A stretch of 41,562 bases of DNA, taken from positions 1-41,562 of the forward strand of contig DVKH01000039.1 of NCBI GenBank assembly GCA_018716105.1, in the 5' to 3' direction. A program made the position numbers and the translations under genes. This document shows positions 1 through 7,090 of this stretch, in pieces. The notes beneath the pieces are model-generated. The model searched no databases. It was given only the letters and a program-made list of their open reading frames with translations, and was not told where the DNA came from. Source of the DNA: Candidatus Fimivivens faecavium. GTDB lineage: Bacteria > Bacillota > Clostridia > Oscillospirales > Ruminococcaceae. Each line of letters opens with the position of its first letter. Position 1 is the first letter of the stretch.

Positions 1-45
1 AGCTGTCCCCTCGTAAAAGTGGCCTGTTTTTTGGTTAAGGAATAG

Positions 46-162
46 GACAACCGAGGGGCCGAGGCTCAAAAAAGCCCGGAATATCAAGGAAAATCATCGC
101 TCAGACGATTGAAATACGGCCTCAAAGCCGCCCGCCGCGCCCCGCAGTTCTCCAAGAGATAA
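46..162 (+). pseudogene. 3' end of an unidentified gene (fragment)
   Basis: An open frame runs from a TAG at 43-45 to a TAA at 160-162 and encodes a strongly basic tail ending in the residues ARRAPQFSKR. It has no start codon with a ribosome site, and an intrinsic terminator follows 18 bases after the stop, as expected behind a real gene. The upstream part is either outside the window or cut off by the stop at 43. I do not recognise the protein family. It may be a fragment left by recombination, or chance coding-like sequence. Confidence 0.3.
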
Positions 163-180
163 TTTATTTTCAAAAGACAA

Positions 181-209
181 AGCGCCGCCCAATGGACGGC
201 GCTTTTTTT
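181..209 (+). terminator. intrinsic terminator
   Basis: AGCGCCG at 181-187 pairs with CGGCGCT at 197-203, and a run of seven T follows. It closes whatever is transcribed rightward from the left edge of the window. Confidence 0.75.
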
Positions 210-600
210 CCGGTAAACACAAACATACGCGCGGGAATCCGGGCCAAAGGACACACCAACCGCAGAATCATGGCCAGTTCCCGGACGCCCTGCCGATAAG
301 CTTTCCAACGTGCGGCCCCGCGGCAGCGCGGATATCGCGTGCATCCGGGGACGAGGAACAGCAGTACGGCTGTCCGGATCATGGGATAAGCATAACGTGC
401 TTTGTTCGGCCGTTTTCTTTCTTCATCAGCGCAGGCTGGTTGAAACCGGATAAAACAGCCCGCGCTCCGGGACCGGGGCGGCCCCCCTCCTCCCCGCGAA
501 GCACGCAGCATACATTCACCAGGGCCGGACTGCAGGCTTCAGGAGCGCCGGCTGCATATTTGTCATCCGTGCCAAACGACGCGCAAGGCCCTAAAAAGTC
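210..600. other. gene-free stretch
   Basis: I see no supported gene here. The frames that stay open on both strands lack ribosome sites and have compositions unlike the neighbouring genes. Confidence 0.5.
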
Positions 601-654
601 GAATCTTGGCTATATAAAGATGGAATTGCCGGCTCGTCATATACGCCAAGATTC
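601..654. repeat. long imperfect palindrome
   Basis: GAATCTTGGC at 601-610 is matched by its exact reverse complement at 645-654. The pairing extends inward by TATAT (611-615) with ATATA (639-643) if the C at 644 is bulged, giving about 15 base pairs around a 23-base centre. No T run follows, so it is not a normal terminator. It overlaps the start of the direct repeats at 652-715. Confidence 0.7.
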
Positions 655-715
655 CACCGTTTTCACAGAGTTTTCCACCGTTTTCGACCATCCGCAGTGG
701 AATCCAACCGTTCTC
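652..715. repeat. short direct repeats TTCCACCGTTTTC
   Basis: TTCCACCGTTTTC occurs at 652-664 and again at 673-685, exactly 21 bases (two helical turns) apart. A degenerate third copy, TCCAACCGTTCTC, lies at 703-715. Spaced repeats of this kind can be protein-binding arrays. They recall the repeated transposase sites at the ends of IS21-family elements, but no transposase gene is present, so this link is inference. Confidence 0.55.
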
Positions 716-888
716 CCGCATTCTATCGTTGAGTTTTCAACATTCAGGGATGTGGAACATCCCAAAGGGCTTTTAGAACACCGAGAACGGACCCGATTTT
801 TAATTTGGAGGTTTTTGGCATACTCCGCAGAAAAACGCTGTCCCCCTTTGACCTGGACGGAGCAGAGGCCTGCATAGGAAGAATTTCC

Positions 889-917
889 TTGCTTTTCTAT
901 CTACATTTTGTTATAAT
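889..917 (+). promoter_or_regulatory. possible extended -10 promoter
   Basis: TATAAT at 912-917 is preceded by TGT (extended -10), with a weak -35 TTGCTT at 889-894 and 17-base spacing. Transcription would run toward the 3D-domain gene, 290 bases away. A hairpin CGCCGTTT/AAACGGCG at 1037-1060 would lie within the transcript. Confidence 0.4.
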
Positions 918-1099
918 TATAAAACTTGTTTTTGACAACACCAGAAATGGCAGGATTTACATGGTGATTTCGGTCCCCCGTCTTCCCCGGACGGAGGCAT
1001 CTTCCTCAGAAAGCCGAAAATAAGTTGTCCAAATTTCGCCGTTTTGACTGACAAACGGCGCACTTGTCCGCATATAAATAGAAAATGATGGGAGAATAA

Positions 1100-1128
1100 T
1101 TGACAGCAGTATCCAGATTGAATATCAT
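1100..1128 (+). promoter_or_regulatory. sigma-A promoter of the 3D-domain gene
   Basis: TTGACA at 1100-1105, a 17-base spacer and TATCAT at 1123-1128 predict a start near 1135. The leader of about 75 bases contains a hairpin, AAACGCG 1156-1162 with CGCGTTT 1181-1187, followed by a short T run. That hairpin could weakly attenuate transcription. Confidence 0.7.
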
Positions 1129-1211
1129 GGTGTTGAATCTGACAAGAATAACAATAAACGCGGATTGTATATTCCGCATTCGCGTTTAAGCTGTTTTTAA
1201 AGGTGGTTCAC

Positions 1212-2267
1212 ATGACTGACATCAAAAAGGGACTGCGGGGGACGCTTCGTGACGTCCGGCGGTATCTCACAAGCCGCGCGTTCTGTATTACGATGCTCTC
1301 ACTCTCGCTGGCGGCAGTGATAATCTATATCACGGCGGAGACAAAAACCGTATATATCCGCGACGGAGGGGAAGTAACCCTTCATTATACGCTCAAAAAA
1401 GAGCCGGAAAAAATTCTCGACGAAACCGGAATCACGACAATGGCCTATGACGTTGTCGACTTTTCGGGCTTTCAGGGCAAGATGGGCGTCATCGAAATCG
1501 AGCGCGCCTTCCCCATCCAGGTGACGGTGGACGGGGTTACGCACGAGAGGATGACAACCGAAATGACCGTTTCGGACTTCCTCAAAAAAGAGGGCATCAC
1601 CCTGGGCGAACACGACCAGATCAACATTTCACCGGCGCTTTTCCTTGCGCCCAATGATCATCTCTCGATCCAACGGGTGGTTTATAAGACGACCACCATC
1701 ACCGAGGAGATTCCGTTTGAGACCGAATATAAATCCAACTGCCTGATCGCGCCGGGACGCACCCGCGTAGTAGAACAGGGACAGGCCGGAAAACGGGCCC
1801 TGACCTATGCCGACCGAGTTGTGGACGGAAAGCTTGTAGAAAGGCAACTGGTCGAGGATGTGGTCGTGCGTCAGCCGGTCAAACAGGTGGTCCTGCAGGG
1901 TTCAAACAAACCGGTTTCCAGCCTCGACTTCGGCTATCCAATGGATGCAAACGGAAAACCAATCGGCTATAAGAAGGTTCTCACCAACCAGATCGCGACC
2001 GGATACAGCGGCTCGAAAACGGCCTATGGCGCGAGCATGATGAATCTTTCCGCCGGCTATGTTGCGGTCCGTGCAAACGACATCCCCTACGGCACCAAGA
2101 TGTACATCGCCAGCGCGGACAACAGCTTTGTCTACGGCTATGCGATCGCTGCGGACACCGGAATCGGCCTGATGCAAGGGGTTATCGACGTTGACCTGTT
2201 CTACGACAGCTACATCGAAAGCTGCCTAAACGGCCGGAAGATCGTCAATATCTATATTTTGGAATGA
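1212..2267 (+). CDS. 3D/G5 domain cell-wall protein (YabE-like)
   Basis: Membrane-anchored extracellular protein of the YabE/Rpf2 type, 351 residues. One membrane segment lies near residues 25-45. DUF348-type repeats follow (about 50-165), then a G5 domain (about 170-240). The C-terminal 3D domain (about 265-351) is the double-psi beta-barrel seen in MltA-like lytic enzymes; its conserved aspartates are visible in the motifs AADTG and VIDVDLF. The family is thought to act on peptidoglycan during stationary phase, growth or spore revival. I chose the ATG at 1212 because AAAGGTGG lies five bases upstream; a GTG at 1203 falls inside that ribosome site. It stands alone between its promoter and a hairpin at 2279-2307. 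Confidence 0.88.
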   Translation: MTDIKKGLRGTLRDVRRYLTSRAFCITMLSLSLAAVIIYITAETKTVYIRDGGEVTLHYTLKKEPEKILDETGITTMAYDVVDFSGFQGKMGVIEIERAFPIQVTVDGVTHERMTTEMTVSDFLKKEGITLGEHDQINISPALFLAPNDHLSIQRVVYKTTTITEEIPFETEYKSNCLIAPGRTRVVEQGQAGKRALTYADRVVDGKLVERQLVEDVVVRQPVKQVVLQGSNKPVSSLDFGYPMDANGKPIGYKKVLTNQIATGYSGSKTAYGASMMNLSAGYVAVRANDIPYGTKMYIASADNSFVYGYAIAADTGIGLMQGVIDVDLFYDSYIESCLNGRKIVNIYILE

Positions 2268-2278
2268 TCTAATCCGTC

Positions 2279-2307
2279 CCGTCCCGGCCTTTCAACGACC
2301 GGGACGG
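2279..2307 (+). terminator. hairpin after the 3D-domain gene
   Basis: CCGTCCCGG (2279-2287) pairs with CCGGGACGG (2299-2307) around an 11-base loop. The tail TATTCTCTT is only moderately T-rich, so termination may be partial. Confidence 0.55.
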
Positions 2308-2352
2308 TATTCTCTTAAAGCCGGACAGTTCAGAAAATCCTCCATAAAGCTG

Positions 2353-2381
2353 TTGACAAAACGGCGTTCCAATGGTAAGAT
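2353..2381 (+). promoter_or_regulatory. promoter of tRNA-Leu
   Basis: TTGACA at 2353-2358 and TAAGAT at 2376-2381 are separated by 17 bases. The predicted start near 2388 lies 23 bases before the mature tRNA. Confidence 0.75.
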
Positions 2382-2410
2382 AGAAAAGCGCCAAATGGCG
2401 TTTTCTTTCT

Positions 2411-2494
2411 GCGGGTGTGGCGGAATTGGCAGACGCGCTAGATTCAGGTTCTAGTGAGTTCACGCTCATGCAGGTTCAAGTCCTGTCACCCGCA
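2411..2494 (+). tRNA. tRNA-Leu (anticodon CAG)
   Basis: Class II tRNA of 84 bases. Acceptor arms GCGGGTG and CACCCGC pair fully, with discriminator A at 2494 and no encoded CCA. The anticodon stem CTAGA/TCTAG encloses the loop TTCAGGT, so the anticodon is CAG and it reads CUG. The long variable arm TGAG/CTCA identifies a leucine tRNA. It has its own promoter and a strong terminator. Confidence 0.95.
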
Positions 2495-2502
2495 CTGGCT
2501 GA

Positions 2503-2547
2503 GGAAAGTTCAATTACTGCGTAATTGAACTTTCCTTTTATTTTCTT
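2503..2547 (+). terminator. terminator of tRNA-Leu
   Basis: A perfect 15-base-pair stem (2503-2517 with 2521-2535) has a three-base loop and is followed by a T-rich tail TTTTATTTTCTT. Confidence 0.9.
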
Positions 2548-2611
2548 CAATAGCCGTCATCCTGTACCAGTTCCGGGGATTCCGAATATTTTTGTCATGC
2601 CAACGTATCGA

Positions 2612-2656
2612 AAGGCGCGTCCCACCCGTGGAAAAATCATGGGAGGGACGCGCCTT
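2612..2656. repeat. 12-bp perfect inverted repeat
   Basis: AAGGCGCGTCCC (2612-2623) and GGGACGCGCCTT (2645-2656) flank 21 bases. The minus-strand tail has only three T. It could be a weak terminator for the minus-strand operon ending at 2845, or a protein site. The rest of 2548-2844 shows nothing else I can name. Confidence 0.5.
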
Positions 2657-2844
2657 ATCAGTCATGAGAAAAACTAAGGTCAAGGCAGGACAGGAAAGGA
2701 TTCATTAAAATTTATATACAGCGTAGCCCGCCCATTTGCAGGCTGCCGGCGGTTCGTCCATATCGCGGGGCCGGCGCTGCCGGCCATTGGCTCAAACCGG
2801 CGGGCCTTTTCCATTCCCGGCACGACAATCCCCTGCGGGAAGCG

Positions 2845-3420
2845 TCACAAACCTCGGATGGTTTTTACCGGGCGTTGGGCATTAACGCAGCTGCGCTGAT
2901 CGTGAATACGCCCCAACGGCCCTGCAGGTAGCTGCGCCTGGGCGTTTTTCACTTCTGATACGGGATCCTTCAACCCAGGCGGTTCATCAAGGCCGGGCTT
3001 TGGACCCTTCGGTTCAGCGGGAGGCTTTGGCGCAGCGGGCTTCGCCGGAGGAGCCTTTTTGTCCGGCGGAGACATCCCGCCCGGTAATCGTTCCTTCTCA
3101 GCCCCAACCGTCTCCCTGATGGAAGGCGGTTGGGCGGCCCCCGGTTGCTCACCTTCTGGGGGGACCGGCTCTTTGGGGGCGGCGGGTTCCGCCGGGGGCA
3201 AGCCCTCTGCCGGCCCCTCAGCGTTCGGCCACGTCTGGGATTGACTGTCGGGCATGGATTCAAAAGCGCCGCCGGCTTCAGAAGTCCCCAACCCGCCGGA
3301 AACAGAGCTGGAGAGCGCAGGCCAGGCTAACCCCTGAAAGAGGGCGTATACAATCCCAACCAGCGCGGCGGCTAAGACGGCCGACCAGAAAATGACCTGC
3401 GGCATCCTACCTTTGTTCAT
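2845..3420 (-). CDS. single-pass membrane protein with proline-rich tail, unknown function
   Basis: 191 residues. A short charged start is followed by one hydrophobic segment (about residues 8-30). The rest is a low-complexity tail rich in Pro, Ala, Glu, Lys and Gly with repeated PP, AAPK and PAxP patterns, expected outside the membrane and probably unstructured. I do not recognise a family. The ATG at 3420 has AAAGGAAG upstream and overlaps the end of the HAAS gene by 14 bases, so the two are probably translationally coupled. In related PadR/HAAS operons this third place is often taken by a DUF4097 adhesin-like gene, which this is not. Confidence 0.6.
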   Translation of the reverse strand: MNKGRMPQVIFWSAVLAAALVGIVYALFQGLAWPALSSSVSGGLGTSEAGGAFESMPDSQSQTWPNAEGPAEGLPPAEPAAPKEPVPPEGEQPGAAQPPSIRETVGAEKERLPGGMSPPDKKAPPAKPAAPKPPAEPKGPKPGLDEPPGLKDPVSEVKNAQAQLPAGPLGRIHDQRSCVNAQRPVKTIRGL

Positions 3421-4042
3421 GCAGCGTTTCTTCCTTTCTGTCCTGATAAGATATCCAGGCGGCAAACAACTGGTGGGCCGCAACCGCCGCGACAGGGATC
3501 AGCCAGACCGCCCGTTCAAAACGCGGGGTCAGCAGGGCCAGCAAAAAGGCAAGGGCGAAGCCGCCCCAGATATGGTACAAAGCAAGGCGGCGCTTTCCAG
3601 GTAAGCCCAAAAGCAGCTTTCTTTTCCAAAAAAACCAGACCGCTCCGCCGGTTAGAACAGACACCAGAAACAAAGGCGGCAGGAATTTTCTCACCCCGGG
3701 GCCAATCGGGAACAGAAGATTGGCGGCCCATAGGAGAAGGAGGGCGGCGAGGATCAAATAGGGGAGCATCCACCGCTTATCTCCCTGTCTGCTGCGAGAC
3801 GGCTGTCCGGGGCCGGTTTGAGCGCCCTCTGCCATGCTGTCCGCCAGCTCAAACACATCCCCAATGCTGCCGATGGTTTCCTGATAGGCCGCCTCGGGCG
3901 GGCGCCCCTGTGCAATCTGCGCCAGGTATTTCTCGATCAGGTCGGCGTAAAGCGCTTCCTTCGCCTCCAAAACCCTGGGCGTTTGCAAAAGCCCCGAAAA
4001 GGCGCGGTCGAGATACCTGCGAATACGTTCCTTTCCTTCCAT
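3407..4042 (-). CDS. HAAS-domain membrane protein (DUF1700-like)
   Basis: 211 residues. The N-terminal third is a helical HAAS/permease-prefix domain with the usual pattern of a helical pair around EAKEALYADLIEKY, then AYQETIGSIGDVFELAD. Three or four membrane helices follow (about residues 90-200). Such proteins are almost always encoded next to PadR regulators and are thought to take part in envelope signalling. The PadR gene ends only 18 bases upstream. The ATG at 4042 follows GGGGGTGGAG with good spacing; a GTG at 4054 lies inside that ribosome site. Confidence 0.75.
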   Translation of the reverse strand: MEGKERIRRYLDRAFSGLLQTPRVLEAKEALYADLIEKYLAQIAQGRPPEAAYQETIGSIGDVFELADSMAEGAQTGPGQPSRSRQGDKRWMLPYLILAALLLLWAANLLFPIGPGVRKFLPPLFLVSVLTGGAVWFFWKRKLLLGLPGKRRLALYHIWGGFALAFLLALLTPRFERAVWLIPVAAVAAHQLFAAWISYQDRKEETLHEQR

Positions 4043-4060
4043 TCGGATCTCCACCCCCGT

Positions 4061-4384
4061 CTAAGAAAACAAAGCGTCCAAAAGCCGCTTGATGGTTTCC
4101 CACTCGTCAATCCGTCTTTGATAATAAGCTTTTCCCTGCTCTGTGATGGAATAATAACGCCGGCGGGCGCCTTCGCTCCGCTCGCCCCAGTAGGAGTTGA
4201 CATATCCCTGTTTTTCCAGCCGGTGAAAAGTTGTGTAGAGCGTAGCCTCTTTTAGTTCGTAACAGTTCTGCGTCTTTTGCAGAATCGAGTTGTTGATCTC
4301 GTAGCCATAGCTGTCCTTTTCCATCAGACAGTGCAATATGATGCTGTCGGTATAGCCATAGATCATATCGGATGAGATATGCAG
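4061..4384 (-). CDS. PadR-family transcriptional regulator
   Basis: Winged-helix PadR repressor of about 107 residues. The body shows the family pattern: ISSDMIYGYTDSIIL, then EKDSYGYEIN, then ATLYTTFHRLEKQGYV and the wing WGERSEGARRRYYSITEQGK. GGAGGTGA sits five bases before a CTG codon at 4384 that aligns with the usual first residue of the family, so I place the start there. Upstream ATG codons at 4405 and 4408 are in frame but have poorer ribosome sites. It leads a three-gene operon and probably represses itself through the palindrome at 4416-4438. Confidence 0.85.
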   Translation of the reverse strand: MHISSDMIYGYTDSIILHCLMEKDSYGYEINNSILQKTQNCYELKEATLYTTFHRLEKQGYVNSYWGERSEGARRRYYSITEQGKAYYQRRIDEWETIKRLLDALFS

Positions 4385-4415
4385 ACGCCTCACCTCCGAA
4401 AACATCATATCACAT

Positions 4416-4438
4416 ATTACCTCATATAACAAGGTAAT
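4416..4438 (-). promoter_or_regulatory. PadR operator candidate overlapping the promoter
   Basis: ATTACCT (4416-4422) and AGGTAAT (4432-4438) form a perfect 7-bp inverted repeat with a 9-base centre. On the minus strand TTCAAG, 17 bases and TATATG form a plausible promoter whose -10 lies inside the palindrome. This is a typical place for autoregulation by the PadR protein encoded just downstream. Confidence 0.6.
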
Positions 4439-4440
4439 CT

Positions 4441-5085
4441 AATAACTTGAAAGAAAAATTCCGCCGCGCATCCATTTCTGCAGGTTAAAACTGCGCCGAA
4501 TTATGGGAAAACCACAAGCCGGATAGACCGCCAATGCAACGAGGATCCCGGGATTTTCATGCGGCGCCAGTAAACAAGGCTTGACCGCCCGATGCGCCGT
4601 CGTCCGGCATGTCCCAAGCCGTCTGAACCCTGCCGCTGCAGGATTTCAGCAGCGGCTGCAGCGTTTTCTTTGATGGCGTACTGGTTTTGAGACAAACGCC
4701 ATTATGCCTGCCAGCCGGTTACCGCCGATCGGCATTTCCCTGCGAACGAAACGTTTTTTATTGGTTAGGCGCCGATCACAGGATTAAAACAAACGAAAAT
4801 ATGTGAAATTTTCTTCAAATAACTTCTTTTTTCTTGACTAAAAAATGTTATCTTGGTGCTTATAATACTTTGAGTTTTTAAATAAAGAAGATGGAATAAA
4901 ATAAGTTAATTTCTTATCAAATTTTGTCAGCCAATCTTAATATGACCAATCAAAAAACACGATTATAACGCCATTTTTTATGTTTTACGCTGTTGAAATT
5001 TAAATTATTTTTCTTGTCACATTTTTAACTTATATTGATATAAAGTTAACTTATTAAAAGTTAAAAATTAAACTTAAAAAACTCA
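4441..5085. other. gene-free, AT-rich upstream region
   Basis: No supported gene. From about 4780 the DNA becomes strikingly AT-rich compared with the GC-rich surroundings. It contains several AAGTTAA-type words (near 4900, 5043 and 5059) and the palindrome AAGTTAACTT at 5043-5052. These may be regulator sites for the alcohol dehydrogenase gene. Confidence 0.5.
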
Positions 5086-5114
5086 TTGACAGACTTCATT
5101 TTTCCTCCTATACT
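5086..5114 (+). promoter_or_regulatory. promoter of the alcohol dehydrogenase gene
   Basis: TTGACA (5086-5091), a 17-base spacer and TATACT (5109-5114) make a near-consensus promoter. The predicted start is near 5121 and gives a leader of about 46 bases. Confidence 0.8.
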
Positions 5115-5166
5115 AATTTTTAACCCAGCTGGTATTCTGTCAGCAATTAAAAAGGAGGAGTTTCTA

Positions 5167-6324
5167 ATGCCTACTTATTATTACCTGCCGACTAGAAACG
5201 TGTTCGGCGAGGGAGCTGTCCAGGAAGTCGGCGCCCTGTTTATGAGCCTGAATGTCAAGAACGCCATGATCGTCACCGACAAGTTCCTGGCTCAGACGGA
5301 CATGGTCGGCCGCATCACCAGGATCCTGGCGGATTCCGGGATCGCGTCGGTGATCTTTGACGGCGCCGAACCCAACCCCACCGATAAAAATGTCGAAGCT
5401 GGCGTGTCCTTCTTCCACGCCAACAACTGCGACTCTATCATCTCTCTGGGCGGCGGCTCCTCCCACGACTGCGCCAAGGGCATCGGCCTGGTGGCCAGCA
5501 ACGGCGGAACCATCCACGACTACGAAGGCGTGGATAAGGCTGCCAAGGACGTTGTTCCTCTCATGGCTATCAACACCACTGCCGGCACCGCCTCAGAAAT
5601 TACCCGTTTCTGCATCATCACCGACACCACCCGCAAGGTAAAGATGGCCATTGTGGACTGGCGCGTGACGCCCAGGATCGCCGTCAACGACCCGGAGCTG
5701 ATGCGCGGCATGCCCACCTCCCTCACGGCGGCCACGGGCATGGACGCCATGACCCACGCGATCGAGGCCTACGTCTCCACCGATGCCAACGTCCTCACCG
5801 ACTCCGCCGCGCTCATGGCGGTGAAGATGATTTACCAGTACCTGCCCAAGGTCGTTGCCAACGGCTCGTACATGAAAGCCCGGGACAAAATGGCCTACGC
5901 CCAGTATCTAGCTGGCATCGCCTTCAATAACGCCTCCTTGGGCTACGTCCACGCCATGGCCCACCAGCTGGGTGGCTACTACAACCTGCCTCACGGCGTA
6001 TGCAACGCCATCCTGCTGCCCTATGTGGAGGAATTCAACCTCATCGGCAACCTTAACCGCTTCCGGGATCTGGCCGAGGCTATGGGCGAGAAGGTCGAAG
6101 GCCTCTCCACCGGCGACGCCGCCGCCAAGGCGATCCAGGCCATCCGCACCATCAGCAAGCAGGTGGGCATCCCGGCCAACCTGAAGCAACTGGGGGTCAA
6201 GCCGGAGGACTTTGAAACTATGGCCGAGAACGCCATGAAGGACGTCTGCTGCCTGACCAATCCCCGCAAGGCCACGAAAGAACAGATCATCGAGATCTAC
6301 CGCCGGGCTTACGAAGGGGAATAA
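5167..6324 (+). CDS. iron-containing alcohol dehydrogenase (DhaT-like group III)
   Basis: 385 residues, normal family length. NAD(P)-dependent interconversion of an alcohol and an aldehyde or ketone in the cytoplasm. The Rossmann part carries GGGSSHDCAKG. The helical metal-binding part carries the Asp and His ligands in TAATGMDAMTHAIEAY and YVHAMAHQLGG...LPHGVCNA. By eye it is closest to 1,3-propanediol dehydrogenase (DhaT) and methanol-type dehydrogenases; the true substrate cannot be read from sequence. The ATG at 5167 follows AAAAAGGAGGAG. A near-consensus promoter, strong ribosome site and codon choice unlike its neighbours (few GCG, many ACC and GGC) suggest high expression or a different origin. 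It is monocistronic. Confidence 0.92.
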   Translation: MPTYYYLPTRNVFGEGAVQEVGALFMSLNVKNAMIVTDKFLAQTDMVGRITRILADSGIASVIFDGAEPNPTDKNVEAGVSFFHANNCDSIISLGGGSSHDCAKGIGLVASNGGTIHDYEGVDKAAKDVVPLMAINTTAGTASEITRFCIITDTTRKVKMAIVDWRVTPRIAVNDPELMRGMPTSLTAATGMDAMTHAIEAYVSTDANVLTDSAALMAVKMIYQYLPKVVANGSYMKARDKMAYAQYLAGIAFNNASLGYVHAMAHQLGGYYNLPHGVCNAILLPYVEEFNLIGNLNRFRDLAEAMGEKVEGLSTGDAAAKAIQAIRTISKQVGIPANLKQLGVKPEDFETMAENAMKDVCCLTNPRKATKEQIIEIYRRAYEGE

Positions 6325-6438
6325 TGCTTCTCCCTGCATAAAGAGCTACAGCTATTTTCACTTGAGCGATGAATCGGGATTAACTCCGGAAAGCGCATGG
6401 ACTGGCGATACGCCGGGTTCAGCGGCCACAGGGAACCT

Positions 6439-6485
6439 ACGGCGCGGGCTGTCGAAATCAGACAGCCCGCGCCGTTTATCCTTTT
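6439..6485 (+). terminator. terminator of the alcohol dehydrogenase gene
   Basis: A perfect 15-base-pair stem (6439-6453 with 6461-6475) with the loop GAAATCA is followed by TTATCCTTTT. Confidence 0.8.
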
Positions 6486-7090
6486 CGGCCGGCTTCCAGA
6501 TCCGCCGGGGACGCCCAGCCGCCCTTTGAATGCTCTAAACCCCCTTGACAATACCATCTGTTACCGATAGCATAACATTTATACTGTATATTTAAAAAAA
6601 CAGCCCGCCGGAGGGATTTTATAACCAGCGAATTTGGCGCGGCGGTGCACGCGCTTGTTTTTCCCGGCCACAAAGCCCGTCAGCTTTGGAGCGGGGAGGT
6701 CCAAGCGGGCCTGGCCGCAACAAAAGAAGGGACCCAAGGCGGCTATCACGCCGTCCGTTCAGCCGCGGACGTAACCCTCCCCGGGTCGGCGGCGCGCTCC
6801 GGGTCAAATTGTGAAAGCGCCTGGAAAAGCGGAAACGCCGGGATTATGTATGCTCGCTTCCGGCATGGCGGACGTGATGGAACAGGTCGTGCCGGCCTCG
6901 ACGAGGAATGCAAGAGCCGGCTGGAGGCAATCACTCTGGTGAAATTGAAACAGCAACAGATAAAACAAAAACAGCGGCGCTCCATATAAAATCATTTGAC
7001 AGGGCGGCCTTAGATCCATCAAACCTGAAACGAATTGTGCAGCGGCTCTATGCCCCAATCAATTCGATTACTGCTGAAAAGGAGTCTTTC
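6486..7090. other. long upstream region of the ccdA fusion gene
   Basis: A plausible promoter TTGACA (6545-6550), 17 bases, TAGCAT (6568-6573) points rightward, which would give a leader of about 500 bases. Open frames here (for example 6645-6989) lack convincing ribosome sites and any recognisable protein. No known riboswitch consensus is visible to me. Confidence 0.4.

Noticed and set aside
440-877. Open frame of 145 codons on the plus strand
   Set aside because: No ribosome site, starts in low-complexity proline/serine codons, and overlaps the palindrome and direct repeats; it reads like non-coding DNA.
6645-6989. Open frame of 114 codons upstream of the ccdA fusion
   Set aside because: No ribosome site and no recognisable motif; composition does not resemble neighbouring proteins.
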